Positions 32,520 through 43,928 of a DNA stretch of 64,000 nt are shown piece by piece. Source of the stretch: Apoderus coryli (taxonomy: Eukaryota; Arthropoda; Insecta; Coleoptera; Attelabidae). The notes below the pieces were generated by a model. The model was not told the origin of the DNA. It saw nothing but the letters and a program-made list of their open reading frames with translations, and ran no database searches. Each line of letters opens with the position of its first letter. Positions within the stretch are counted from its first letter, which is position 1. A program made the position numbers and the translations under genes. The stretch is taken from contig OU452205.1 of assembly GCA_911728435.2 (NCBI GenBank), forward strand, positions 4,408,260 through 4,472,259, in the 5' to 3' direction.

Positions 32520-33410
32520 TTATTTATTAATTTTTTTTAATATTACTTAATATGTAGGTACCTACATTTTAGTAACCTATGAGATCTGAAAATATTTATA
32601 TTTATTTATATTTTATATTATATATATATATATATTTTATATTTATTTATATTTTTTTTTTCTACTTCTAATTCTAAATATAGTTCACGTATGTTATACC
32701 GATATCTAGCCGTTTTTGAAATTCAAATATTATGCGAAAAATGAGGCTTGCAGGTTAAAGAATATTATAATTACAATGGAAGCTTTTATAAATTAATTTG
32801 TTTGGGATATCCCGAGGGATATCCTAGTAGTTATATACCTACCTACATACTTTAGGCGCCTATGTATAATTTTCTAATAAATATTAATACAGGCTATTTG
32901 AAAAAAGTAGGTACCTATATGCACCATATTATTTATAGTAAAAGTTTGTGCATCCCCAAAAACTAAACAAAATATAAGAAAAAATACGTAATTCATTTAC
33001 GATGAGCCCTCAAAAAGTCTCCTTACTTCGGACAATCTCGGGAAATGTAATTTAGAAAAGTTGTTCAGCGTAAAGCAAGCTATCAAAATGTTCGTTGTCG
33101 AAAAAGGAGAACACAAGATATATACAGTACGTCCCTTGCAGTAGATTACGCTGTCATCGCTTTCACTGAGACAGCCATGTTTCGCTATCACTGTGCTAAC
33201 ATTATCTGAAAATTAACAATTTTCGAAAAATTTTGTAATTAAGTAACGATTCAAAATTGTAAACAATGAACAATAATCCCCCTTATCAATGTCACCTATC
33301 CACCTTAGATGCGTATTTGTGGAAATTCTTGAAAAAGACAAGCTAAGTCTTGTCGAAACGTTGAAAAAAAATCGAAACGAAAACAAGCAAAATAAAAGAA
33401 AATTAATATT
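32520..33410. other. AT-rich stretch
   Basis: TA- and TATTTA-rich low complexity at 32590-32660. GTAGGTACCTACAT-type near-palindromes occur near 32561. A 64-codon minus frame at 32997-33191 is slightly GC-richer but resembles nothing I know. No gene is called. Confidence 0.4.
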
Positions 33411-33412
33411 AA

Positions 33413-33960
33413 TGATAATAATAATAAGCGTCTTTATTGCAATTTGAACATACATGATATACTTGTATAAATAATATAATGAAATGAAATTACAAAGGCG
33501 AAGTTTAGCCTATTGGCTATTCTACCACTTAACCTTGACAACAACACACATGAAAATCAAAACTGAACACAAAGCAAATCTTGATCAAATTACAATAAGT
33601 ACATGTTCAAAAAAAAAAATGGTCATGATTACAAAGTAATAATAGAAAAAAAGACAAAATTTACATTACATAATATAACAAAAAAAAAAATCGAAGAAGA
33701 CTAACAGTACTCAACATGAAAGAAAGTAATAGTTATTGATTATTGACTTTGCAGCAAATCATTTTCCAAATCCACGCGAAATGACGTTACAGAGAGATTT
33801 CTAAAACTGACATTCAATGAATTGTAAATTCTTACTGCGTTATAAGTAAACGACTTTCTGAACAAAGCCCTACAATGGCATGGATAGAGTCTGAGTATGG
33901 CGTATATTTAAATTATTCAGTTCACCTCTTCTAGTCAACTTAATTCAAAGTCATTTCTAA
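33413..33960 (-). pseudogene. Non-LTR retrotransposon 3' fragment
   Basis: On the minus strand a decayed frame reads YPCHCRALFRKSFTYNAVRI, then YNSLNVSFRNLSVTSFRVDL and ENDLLQSQ, the usual C-terminus of jockey/CR1-like reverse transcriptases. The 3' end is GCAATAAAGACGCTTATTAT with ATT repeats at about 33413-33440. Only the last 550 bp survive, so it is 5'-truncated. Confidence 0.6.
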
Positions 33961-33964
33961 GTGA

Positions 33965-34385
33965 CCGACTCAGGTAGTTTTGAATACAGCTGTAGTTTTG
34001 TCTTTAATACTATCAATGGATATAGATAAGAGATAAACGAACATAGAGATTTTAATATATGAAAGAATTTTATTGAATATCGTTGTAGACACTGTGGTTG
34101 TTAGCAGCCCCCTTTTTGCTGGTGCTGTTACTTTCATAATAGTTTTGATTTGTTGTTTTGTCTTCATGTGTTTCTACAATTTTTAAATGATTGCTGTTAT
34201 ACTCGTAGTATGAGGATTTCACATTACAATTAAATTTCTAGCTTTAATCTCATTCAGGGAGGTATGTTTTTGATAAATATGTAGGTATTTATACCTGCTA
34301 AGTTGTAGTGGTATTGATGTGATTATATGTGTGCTTGTTTTTTGTTTTACTACTTATTAGTATAGGAGAAAAATTTTTATATATG
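33965..34385. other. AT-rich stretch before a ribozyme-like motif
   Basis: No coding similarity recognised. It may be the body of the element that ends at about 34470, but I cannot show that. Confidence 0.35.
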
Positions 34386-34394
34386 TTTTGTGTT

Positions 34395-34435
34395 TTTAGC
34401 CCGAAGAAGCCAGTAAATATATGGCGAAACATCGC
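34395..34435 (+). ncRNA. Hammerhead-like core motif
   Basis: CCGAAGA, a hairpin with GCCA and TGGC arms, then GAAAC. This fits the hammerhead core CUGANGA - stem II - GAAA with one core change (U4 to C). Such motifs are known in Penelope-like retroelements. The following GAATGAATAAAAGC resembles an element end. No stem I or III could be confirmed, so this is only a lookalike until folded. Confidence 0.3.
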
Positions 34436-34469
34436 TTGAATGAATAAAAGCTATTAGCATTTTGCAAAG

Positions 34470-35700
34470 TCCTTATTCCCTAAGAATCCACCACTATGTA
34501 ATATTGTTTGGACAAGAACTCATACAATTAATATTAATAAAACCCTTTTCCTATTGAGTTTTGGCCAACGAGTATAAGGCACTTTTGAGCACCTATTAGG
34601 TATAGGTACATAAAATACTTCTATACGATAGCAAATTCAGGAAACATAATATACTGCCAAGGAAAACATTTTAAAACGCATTTTCAAGAGTACAAACATC
34701 TTATCAGACACGCACCTACTTTCATAAATAAACATTTATTCACACCGTTCGAAAGTCTTAGGAAAAGCAGGGGTGAGAAGCGAAAAAAAAACAATTACCT
34801 TCCTTCCCTTTTGTACATCAGTGGCACAACTGTAAAATACAGACAGCAGACTTCTATCTATATATTCCCGTTTTTATTTAAAAATTACAGGTTTTAAAAC
34901 TTCTGAGAATAGAATGGCAAACAACGTATCTATCGATCCTTACGTTTATCTGCATAGCAAGTTATTCTATTTTTCTTGTCGGATGAATCCGAAATGGAAG
35001 TTTTCAACATACAGAATTGCATTGTGAGGTGCTAGGAAATTGCACACAATTTTAAGAATTGCCTTTCCTTACCATGCACCAACTATCTTTTGCTGTTTTA
35101 TATTTGTGTATTGATCAGTACTTAGTTATTTGTCGATAAGTTATTCTCTGAATGTATTAAATAATATTTTTTTTTTAATTACAAGAAATGCAATCTGTCA
35201 ATTAATTTGTTTATAGGTTTGTATAAATTGTTGAATCTTTCGCCGAATCTGCTTCCTTCATTTTTTCATCGCTTATAAATTTCTTACCACGGAGATCTTT
35301 TCTCATTTTTGGGAACAAATAATAATCGCTCGGGGCTTGCTCTGGACTCTGGACTATACAGATCAGGCTCCGGCAGTGTCATCAATCCGGCCCGCGAAAG
35401 CTTAAGACTAGTATCATCAATGCCCGCGACAGCCAATGTCTCATTGTGATACTATTGCTGTGATAAGTTCAAGAAGAAATCACAGAATGATAATTACTCG
35501 GTATTCTTTACTTGTAAGGTAAAACTTAACGACAGAAATTATGACGCAGAAAATCTAACTAAAAACACTAATGAGATTTATGTAATTGTGATTTTACCAA
35601 CAATAGTTTTTAGCTGTGAATCATTGTACCAATTTTCAGAAGATATTTAAAGCACTTCAATGCAAGAATTTTGATTTATGAGTGGAAAAAATATAATTAA
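34470..35700. other. Non-genic stretch
   Basis: GC-richer patch at 35320-35460 with GTCATCAATCCGGCCCGCGA and a near-repeat TATCATCAATGCCCGCGACA. This looks like repeat debris. No gene is supported. Confidence 0.4.
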
Positions 35701-35817
35701 CTAATTAGATGGTCTAGATCTACAGGGTGAGTCACGAGGAACTGTACATACTTCTACCATAAGTAGAGGCACGTTGGGGGATTATCAAAAGACCATTAAA
35801 TAATGTCTCCTTGTTTT

Positions 35818-36852
35818 GATTATTAATATACAGGGTGAATTATGGATCTTCACCAAAACAATGTTTCGTCATATCTTTTCAATGATTAAGTCGATTTATC
35901 TCATTTTTTTATAAAAGTGTGTATTGGTGTCTGGCAACTAACTGACATATTCAGAATTGAAAAATCCAGGTCCCTCCTCGAGAAAATATGTGGGACTGCT
36001 CCATATTCAACACTTCACCCTGTATATGATTTTTCAAAAATCTGATATAATTCTTTCACAGGGCATAAATAGACAGTTAGACCTGGGTATTTGAATTTTT
36101 TGTTACACTCACCTCATATTTCCAATTAACGATTCATTTTAGAGTCAAATTGTTGTTTGGTTATTGTTTTTATTTTATTTCTTAATTTATGAATAAACAT
36201 TTCCCTGGCTTGTTCACTTCATTCCGATTAAAATAATTAGACACATGAGTTTTCCTGAACCAAATAAGAAAACTAGGTTATTACAAACATTTTTTATTTG
36301 TTTTCTGTCTATTGCGGGTGGAAAAAGTTATATACAGGGTGAATTATTGTGATGAACCAGATATGCCAGATTTTTAAATGCGGCTTTGTAAATGAATTCA
36401 AATTATGGTATTTACCATACTGGAGCACAGTGTGTGTCGTTTCTGTCTATTTTAAAGATTTCTTTTTAATAACTAAACATTATTATACAGTAAGATTATT
36501 TCATTATTGCCAATTTTCAATTTGACTCCAAAATGAATCTTTAATTGGAAATATGAGGTGAGTGTAACAAAAAATTCAAATACCCAGGTCTCACTGTCTA
36601 TTTACGCCCTCTGAAAAAATTATATCAGATTTTTGAAAAATCATATACAGGGTGTTGAATATGATGCAGTCCCACAAATTTTCTCGAAGACGAACCTGGA
36701 TTTTTTCAATTCTGAATATGTCAGTTAGTTGCCGGACACCAATACACACTTTTATAAAAAAATGAGATAAATCGACTTACCTAATCATTGAGAACATATG
36801 ACGAAACATTGTTTTGGTGAAGATCCATAATTCATCCTTTATATTAATAATC
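35818..36852. repeat. 1.03 kb palindromic element D
   Basis: The arms 35818-36153 and 36519-36852 are reverse complements over roughly 335 bp with few mismatches. Examples are GGTGAATTATGGATCTTCAC with GTGAAGATCCATAATTCATC, and AATATGTCAGTTAGTTGCC with its partner near 35940. ACAGGGTG at 35830 and CACCCTGT at 36016 define a 196 bp sub-unit, mirrored by ACAGGGTG at 36647 and a worn CATCCTTTA at the far end. A further ACAGGGTG lies at the centre (36334). The loop of about 365 bp has no coding remnant. A separate tip lies at 35722-35729. Confidence 0.85.
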
Positions 36853-36976
36853 ACATGTATAATAATAAAGAATAATAAAAAAAATATTTTTAAAAATTTC
36901 TTTATTTAAGACAGTTTTGAACTATGTTGCGTTTATGCTATAATATGCGATTTTTGATGAAAACTAATACTAGAAT

Positions 36977-37003
36977 GTTGCATCTATGCATCATAGATGC
37001 AAC
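36977..37003. repeat. Perfect 12-bp hairpin
   Basis: GTTGCATCTATG, a 3-nt loop CAT, then CATAGATGCAAC. It lies about 60 bp beyond the 3' end of the piggyBac relic and might mark that element's border. Confidence 0.6.
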
Positions 37004-37060
37004 AAACCCTTACAAAAACAATTTAGACACTTAAATAACAAGGTAAAAAATCAAACAAGA

Positions 37061-37450
37061 TTATAATTTTAAAGCTTTATGAAAATTAACGAAGCAGTTG
37101 CAGTTTTTAATATAACAAAATGACACTCTACATGTTTTGCACTTTGTAAAAGAAAATCCTTTACAATTGGGCATTTTGCAGCTTTGTCTATTATTTAACC
37201 AAGACGGCCAGTGATTTATTTGATCAGCTGGGACATCCTTAGGGGGGACATAAGCAGTCTTTTTTTGTTCAACACCTTTCTCTACCACGTTTTAGTGATT
37301 GGGAGATGCCACTTTTGCAGAGAACCATTGCAATTTCCTTTCGAAATTTTGATAGCGTCATGCAATTTTGTTCGTTGTTTACTGGAGTTACATCAAAGAG
37401 ATGATACAAAAGTCTACTTGATTACTGTAATAATTTGTTTGAGTCTTAAT
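37061..37450 (-). pseudogene. piggyBac-like transposase, C-terminal relic
   Basis: The ORF 37061-37288 reads VPPKDVPADQINHWPSWLNN, then RQSCKMPNCKGFSFTKCKTC and FCYIKNCNCFVNFH. This is the cysteine-rich zinc-binding tail of piggyBac transposases (NHWP, CxxCxxK...KCxxCxVxLC...NCFxxFH), which binds the element's ends. Upstream in another frame are LFDVTPVNNEQNCMTLSKF and RKEIAMVLCKSG, the preceding helical segment. A frameshift near 37288 separates them, and the DDD catalytic core is absent. Confidence 0.7.
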
Positions 37451-37459
37451 TAGAAGATC

Positions 37460-40400
37460 ATTCGTAAACAAGTAAGAAAATAATTGATACGGTGTTTCCA
37501 ATATTTTTACTTAATATGGAAATTCGCCAGATCCGAGGAATCTGATTGACTTTCTTTTCTTGCAATTGTAACAATTTTGAATTAGCAGGTACCAGAATAT
37601 AAACTTAATACAGATTAATAAAGTTTATATTCTTTGGTTGTTCTTCTTTAATTGAAACCGCTTGTAAAGCTTGATTGGAACCAGTCACTACCATTTGTAA
37701 AGCAAGAAACAATACGATTTTATAATGACTTCTCAATCTCCCGAATCAGCGACTGGACAAAAACCCATTGTTTTTTTATGCGCCCTTTATATATATTATT
37801 TGATATGGGAAAACGTGACACCCTCCAACTACTAGCTTCTGTATAAAATAATAAAAGTACAACATTTAATTTACATGAAGACATTTCGAGAATTTTGAAT
37901 GTTAAATGATCACTCTGTATTTAAAACATGTCATTCTTCGAACAAGAAAACACGGTCCATCTGTTTCTAAAAGTTGAACAAAGAAAAGAGACAAAAATTA
38001 TATATTTTTGTTATTCATGTACCTACTCGTAGACGTATTTATTGCTTTGGTAAAACCTATATCAATAACTTCAGCTTTACGCAAAGTTGACTTCAATGAA
38101 CTCTTGTTTGGTGTATGTTGTCTCTTTGAGTGGAATTAAGTAATGTCCGCAATGAACTCCACTATAAAGGGTGACACAACCGATTTTTCTAAAACCGGTC
38201 TACTTCAGATCACCAGTTTTAAAATGGAAGCACTGTATACATGTTCAGATTTAGAACATTAATGTTTATGTTAAGGATTCAAACATGTATAAGTTCAGTT
38301 ATGCTAAAAAAAGGTTGTTTAAAAAGTTCTACATTTCGTTGTTCTACAGTGGTGACAATTTTCGGAAATAAATTTAAGTATAAACATTTTCACTATTTAA
38401 CAAATTAATCGAAATTTCAAAATCATACATAAACAGTTTGGTATACTATGCACACACAGACCTCACATAATTTATTACCCAAACAATTGACAAATGGTGG
38501 GTATATTTTAACAAAAAAAAAAAATACAAATAATTATTCTTAGTATAATATGTTGTCTGTGCATGGGCGACTTTTCGTAAATATCCGCACACTAAAAATA
38601 ACAAATTTCAAATTTATATGCCGCAGTAAAACAAAATACGACAGCTACTAATTATTTTGTTAACAACTCAATCTAAAATAAAAGGAATCAGTGACCGGTA
38701 TCGATTTATTTATTTTCAAAAATAATTCTCATTAGTATCTTCTAAAAAAAATTTCGCAAAATATACAAGGCGAGTCATTAGTGCGGCAAAGCTTGATATA
38801 TCTGTGTAATCTCGCCCTGAACACGAGCCAAATGTACTCTGGTATTTTAACCTTCTTCCCTCAAATATAAAGAACTGCCCAACCGAGAACACTTTCAAAA
38901 ATCCCTAAAAAAAACTTTTAACGGATGGCGCGTTCTACAGTGTGCAAGAATTTTCTGCCTCAGTATAGATAATGTTATATTTGTTCCATAAGAAAATCAT
39001 AAGCAGTTACGTTTATCCACTACACGATTGACCCAGTATACTTTTCTTTTCTGAGTTTATAAACGTAACTTTTGGTCTCCACTGTATAATAACAGTATAG
39101 CTCTATGGCATTCAAGGCTATTTTCTGCTTCTCTTTTATTTATTGCCTGCATGATTCTAAAGAAACAGCTGCCAAAGAAATAAAACACAACAGACACTTA
39201 GATTTCTTTCACAGATTTAATGTTGGTTGCAGCGATATTACACAAGATGGAACTGGGAATTGTTCTATTTCAATTCTGGATAATGAATAAAATTCTATAC
39301 CTACTCTAGCCACATAATATGTATTACTTTGTTGTATGTTTATGTAATTTTTTTCCAATTAACAATCAGTGTATCAAGTGTACGGGGTCTGATGATGTTA
39401 ATATTAGTCATCTGGTCCTTCGAAATAATCCCCGTTTGAGCTTTTATATTCGGAAGCAGTTCTTGGAATTCAGATTTCATAATGGGCTTCAGAACACTCG
39501 TCGCAACTACTTTGATCGTCTCTATCTCGTCAAACCGGTGTCATTTCATTCATCAAAATATTTAATAAAGCAACTACATGTCAACTTATAATTTATTTTT
39601 ACAATTAAAGTATTTAATAATTGAAAGTGAAGTGGCAGCTCAAATCAAACAACGAAAACCTCTAAGTTACTTCAACACAATTTTCTAAAACAACAGCCTA
39701 AACTTCAGCCTAAAAGAATTCATTTGGCAGGCGAAAGTGATCGAAAATATACGTTCAAATAGATGTTCAGTAATAATAAACGAATATCTGGCAGTAGTCC
39801 AGAGGTAAGGCTCGCGATGCTCATCACAACTTTATTGTTTTCATTGCTTTAAGAAACCGACATCAGTGCAGACTGAAAGTCAACTTCGCGAAGTTCGGGG
39901 CGTAAAAAATGTGAGCTAGTTTTTGCTGAGATGCAGACGGAAGACACATTAATCATATTTTAGCAGATCACGTAGTCCAATTTTAAGACTTTATAGACAA
40001 TGGAAGACCATATTCCATCAGTTGTTACAGAATACCTAATTTGAAATGAGAAATTAAATTGGACAGCATTCTCCTGGATGGAAATCCTATTGAGCCTAAA
40101 TAGGACCACCTACTAACCAAAATCAATTTTGTATTGTATTGTATTGCAAAAAAATCACCAAAAGACACCAAATGAAAGGCACTTATTTTCCAGATTTGGC
40201 TCCCTCTTGTTTATGATCTTCTTCCAAATCTACATACCTACCTGTCTGGAAAGCGTTTTACGTCTAATCAAGGGCTATAACAGCTTTAGTTGGCTATTTT
40301 GCAGAGCTCTGGGACTCACCTTACAAAACTTTTCAAGATTGTCCTCGTATTTGAATAGAAACAAATTTTCACGCTTCAAATATAATGACTTTCATTAAAA

Positions 40401-40890
40401 CCATGTACAATGTACATTTATACGAGTTTTTATTTACTCATTTCACCATATTCTATTGTCCACTTTATTTTTATTTTTTGTATTTCATTATCTTTCAAAG
40501 ACAAAGGCACAAACTAGAGTTACATCAATGCAGTCCCATCATTAGTTATATTATACCCAAGGGCGGTAAGTAATGTCATCATTTTCATGTTTTCTTTAAT
40601 AAATGGAAATGTACCGTTCCAAAACAATCCTATCCAAAGGTATATTGTGGAATTATTTTCATGACACACGTCACCTTTACGTCGATCCTCTCTTTGTTGT
40701 CGAGCCAGTTCGTTTCAGCCGAATTTATTATCACCAGAATTCACAGGGAACTAAGTCGGGTTTGTACGGAGGCTGACGAAGTTGACTAATTTTTGTGTTG
40801 CACAACATACAAGAAGAACAACAACAAGAAGTAACAACTCCATTAAATCCCCTGATCTCTCGTGCTAGTCTAAGCTCTTCGTAAATGTTG
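37460..40890. other. Longest stretch without a recognised element
   Basis: About 3.4 kb with no supported gene. Small frames (for example 39319-39591 and 40129-40398) have no known domain. A CACTCTGTATTT variant near 37909 and the GGGTGACACAA repeat near 38169 are worn repeat pieces. A short duplicated-looking CG-rich patch lies at 39800-39960. Confidence 0.4.
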
Positions 40891-40895
40891 GAAAT

Positions 40896-41174
40896 TTGGG
40901 TCGCCAATGCGAATCTGCCAGCCTACGAGTTGCTTTCATCCCTAATATATTTATTGCTTTACTATTTGCTGAGTTTTTAAAAATAGTTAAAATCTTTTGT
41001 GGCTACTACAACTTAAATGAGATTTTGGCTGAAGTGGAACTATGGTATAATCTGTGGAAAGAAAAAGAAATGTCAGACTCGGAGTTAAAAGAAATGGAAC
41101 TAGTTAAAGAGGCGCAATCTTTTTCCATAGACATTAAAAAAGCGCTCCAAATTTCATTTGCACAACCTTGCACT
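40896..41174 (+). pseudogene. hAT transposase relic, first part (split by a LINE)
   Basis: This frame reads NLNEILAEVELWYNLWKEKE, SELKEMELVKEAQSF, then IKKALQISFAQPCT, matching the C-terminal third of ZMYM1-like hAT transposases, just before their TTCTxERSFSTLRRVK motif. That motif is found after the LINE, at 42345. The join AQPCT/TCTMERSFST is exact once the LINE and one copy of the 11-bp duplication are left out. Upstream of 40896 the reading frame decays. The hAT gene was already damaged or became so after the insertion. Confidence 0.7.
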
Positions 41175-42314
41175 GGGAAATTCTGGGAATTTAACCGGGA
41201 CGTCCACCATCTTTTTGTGGACTTCAGACAAGCATACGACAGCATATTACGGGTCAAACTTTGGGATACAATGGCGGAAATGGGAACACCTAAGAAACTT
41301 ATAAATATAACCAGGATGTGTATAAACGGTTCTCGAAGTAGAATTCGAATTGGGGATATACTTTCCGACCCTTTTGAGGTAAACAGCGGGCTCAGGCAGG
41401 GAGACGCGATATCTCCAATTTTGTTCAACATTGCTCTTGAGAAGGTAATAAGAACCGCTGAAATAAGCACTGAACTTTTTGCTCGGGATGGCCCAAGATT
41501 ATTGCTGGCCTTTGCCGACGATATTGACGTAGTGGGTAATACGGTATTGACTGTGAAAGACCTCTTTTCGAGGGTAGAAACACAAGCTGAGCAAGTGGGA
41601 CTCAGAATAAACGAGGACAAAACCAAGTATATGCACACCAGTAGAACAGGACGTAGAGATAGGGTGGGCCAAAATGTTACGGTGGGGGACTACAATTTCG
41701 AGAGGGTCGCAACCTTTAAGTATTTGGGAGCCACAATTACACAAGATAACAACCTGACAGAGGAAATTAAAGTCCGAATTCAAAGTGGAAACAAATGTCT
41801 CTATGCGCTAAAGTCAGTACTAGCATCGAAGAACATCTCGCGAAGAACAAAAATTACAGTTTATAAGACCATTATACGACCGACTGTTATGTATGCTAGC
41901 GAAACCTGGACCCTGACCAAAGACAACGAACGAAAATTGAGAATCTTTGAGAGGAAGGTTCTGCGCAAGATTTTTGGACCACTGCGAAGCCCAGAGACAC
42001 AACAGTACCGAATAAGAACCAACCAAGAAATAGCAGAATTATACAAAGATCCAGATATTGTGAAGGAGATAAAGACAAGAAGACTGCAATGGGCGGGTCA
42101 CGTACAAAGACAGCCTGACACACGGATGATAAAATTGGCTTGGGAGGGAGTACCAGTGGGACGAAGACCTTTGGGGCGCCCCCGAATGAGATGGCGGGAC
42201 AACATCAAAACGGACCTAAGGACCATTGGGATAGAGTACGACCCAGCATTGATGGAAGATCGACAACAATGGAGGCGAATAGTACAGTCGGCCAAGACCC
42301 ACCCCGGGTTGTAG
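41175..42314 (+). CDS. Reverse transcriptase part of the young LINE
   Basis: An uninterrupted 379-codon frame covers RT motif A (FVDFRQAYDSI), motif B (GLRQGDAISPILFN), motif C with the catalytic Asp pair (LAFADDIDVVG), then LRINEDKTKYM and FKYLGATI. The C-terminus has ERKVLRKIFGP, RRLQWAGHVQRQ and RRPLGRPRMRWRDN, the tail of insect endonuclease-reverse transcriptases often placed near RTE. The apurinic endonuclease and RT start are missing through 5' truncation. By chance it is in frame with the hAT gene it hit, so the computed frame 40896-42314 is a 472-residue hAT-RT chimera. No sign that the chimera is expressed. Confidence 0.85.
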   Translation, partial: GKFWEFNRDVHHLFVDFRQAYDSILRVKLWDTMAEMGTPKKLINITRMCINGSRSRIRIGDILSDPFEVNSGLRQGDAISPILFNIALEKVIRTAEISTELFARDGPRLLLAFADDIDVVGNTVLTVKDLFSRVETQAEQVGLRINEDKTKYMHTSRTGRRDRVGQNVTVGDYNFERVATFKYLGATITQDNNLTEEIKVRIQSGNKCLYALKSVLASKNISRRTKITVYKTIIRPTVMYASETWTLTKDNERKLRIFERKVLRKIFGPLRSPETQQYRIRTNQEIAELYKDPDIVKEIKTRRLQWAGHVQRQPDTRMIKLAWEGVPVGRRPLGRPRMRWRDNIKTDLRTIGIEYDPALMEDRQQWRRIVQSAKTHPGL

Positions 42315-42333
42315 AGCCATGGAGTAAGTAAGT
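41175..42333 (+). mobile_element. Young 5'-truncated LINE with 11-bp target duplication
   Basis: The insert is bounded by AACCTTGCACT at 41164-41174 and again at 42334-42344, a perfect 11-bp target-site duplication. It ends in a GTAAGTAAGT-type tail after the stop codon rather than poly(A). It is 5'-truncated, as usual for target-primed reverse transcription. Its reading frame is intact to the stop, so it is among the youngest insertions in the window. Confidence 0.9.
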
Positions 42334-42344
42334 AACCTTGCACT

Positions 42345-42541
42345 ACCTGCACAATGGAAAGATCATTCAGCACCTGGCGTCGGGTAAAAACTTGGTTACG
42401 GTCAACAATGTTGGAACAACGGCTTGTTGGACTTTGCATAATGAGCGTCCACCGAAAAAGAGTTTTAAACGCGAAGGATCAGTTTGAAAAAGAAATTTTC
42501 GCCAAGTTTAGCCATAATTCTAGAAAGTTAATGCTAAAATA
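42345..42541 (+). pseudogene. hAT transposase relic, C-terminal dimerisation part
   Basis: The frame reads TCTMERSFSTWRRVKTWLRS, then TMLEQRLVGLCIMSVHRKRV and LNAKDQFEKEI before a stop at 42541. This is the hAT C-terminal dimerisation domain (AERSFSTLRRVKTWLRSTMxxERLxGLxMLSVHR). It is the continuation of the part at 40896-41174. Confidence 0.8.
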
Positions 42542-42544
42542 AAA

Positions 42545-42860
42545 TACTTGTGAGTTATGAACCCAACATGTTTTTGTAATAAATTCTTTACGTTAAGATG
42601 AGTTTCCTCGTTTTCTTGCCCCACCCTGGGGAACACCTTGGCTACGCCCATGGTCCTAGTCCTATATATATGAATTTTAATAAAAATAGTAATAATAGGC
42701 TAGTTTTCAAGTTATGTGTTTAAAGAATATTATTTTATAAACATAATATTTTGTAATAAAGATAAAAATGATCTTCTTATTAACACTTTATTGTGTGATC
42801 GGGGATATTACTTGTAGCCCTTTGTTGTTGCAGCCGCGGGCATGGGAATGAAAATTATAT
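42545..42860. other. Spacer with hAT-like terminus
   Basis: Near 42640-42652 the reverse complement of CTTGGCTACGCCCATG gives CATGGGCGTAGCCAAG, similar to the CAGTGGCGTAGC end of the MITE at 55088. It may be the terminus of the interrupted hAT. No partner end was found. Confidence 0.35.
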
Positions 42861-42867
42861 TGATCAC

Positions 42868-43034
42868 CAGGGACGGACTACCAGATTAACAAAACTAAGA
42901 AACTGACAAGACTAAAGAAGCCTTAAAAGAGAATATAATCATAATGATTTTCATTTTATATTTGTAATTTGTTTCCACCTCCCCTTGTGCTGGGGGGCTG
43001 TAGCCCTTTAGCCCTTACAGACAAGCCGCCACTG
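42868..43034. mobile_element. Possible short hAT-like MITE
   Basis: Starts CAGGGACGGACTACC and ends in the inverted CAGTGGCGGCTTGTC. The ends match only in part, and the flanks show no clear 8-bp duplication, so the boundaries are uncertain. Confidence 0.35.
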
Positions 43035-43286
43035 AATATATACATCTTTTTGTCATATACACAGAAAAATTCCCAAAAATAGAAATTGGAAAGTGCAGTA
43101 TTTTTTCATTTATTTCTTTTTTGGAAAAAGAGAATTGTTGATATGATTTTGATCCCCAGAGACAAAGGATAAAGCGTCTAGAAAATATTGGGGACTTAAA
43201 ATTCGAGTAAACATATGATTATAATCTAAATTTCTGCCTAAACTACACAAAATTCGATTAGATAGTTCTTATGAAAGTGAAAAATA

Positions 43287-43351
43287 TATAGGGTGTTCAA
43301 TTATTTAATCCTGCTTTTAAACTTGGTGCAGCATTTTTCGGACGTCCTGTA
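43287..43351. repeat. 65 bp mini-unit with worn CAGGGTG tips
   Basis: Starts TATAGGGTGTTC and ends GGACGTCCTGTA. A single CACCCTGT follows at 43387-43394. Confidence 0.45.
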
Positions 43352-43399
43352 TTATAAACACAGATATAGGCCTGTAATAAAATGCCCACCCTGTACAAA

Positions 43400-43925
43400 C
43401 ATATTGTAGAATTTTCTAAAATTTTGAGACGCCATAGTCGAGGTTTAAGTGTAGTATAACAGTAGAATGCGGATGGATAATATTAGTCATGCTGTAAAAT
43501 TCATAAGATTTCCGATAACGCTGCTCCCTATCTACGCTCCTGCGTTTAATATTGATACAATATATTTTAGCCTTTCAAACGACAAGAAATATAAGCCGGT
43601 CACAGTTAGCAATTTGTCAATGTCTACAATTGTATGCTACCGCAGCGGTTTTTGTTTGTTTTACTAGCTTCGCAAAACTAATTTGTGAGGTCCTCGACAT
43701 TCTGAATAATGTAGGTTGGATATACCAAGAAAACCCAAAACAATGTCAATATTGGACTAGATTTGCTGCAATACAAGTTTCTTCTATTATATTTTCTCTT
43801 TTTAAACAGTCCTTTATATCAAAGAGTAAATAATCATTATCATCATTCTGTAGTAAATCCAGCATGGGCGGAATAACGCGGGATATGTGATAATAATAAC
43901 AATAATATTCAGTGAAACTGAGGGT
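43400..43925. other. Non-genic stretch
   Basis: Overlapping short frames at 43467-43833 have no recognisable domain. No gene is called. Confidence 0.4.
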
Positions 43926-43928
43926 TTT

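Noticed and set aside
32997..33191. 64-codon minus frame, slightly GC-richer
   Set aside because: No known domain, no splice signals I trust.
39319..39591. 90-codon + frame
   Set aside because: Composition like the AT-rich background and no motif.
41006..42439. Minus-strand frames up to 210 codons
   Set aside because: Antisense shadows of the intact LINE RT frame.
42868..43034. Certain hAT MITE
   Set aside because: Ends match only partly and there is no clear 8-bp duplication; kept only as a low-confidence feature.
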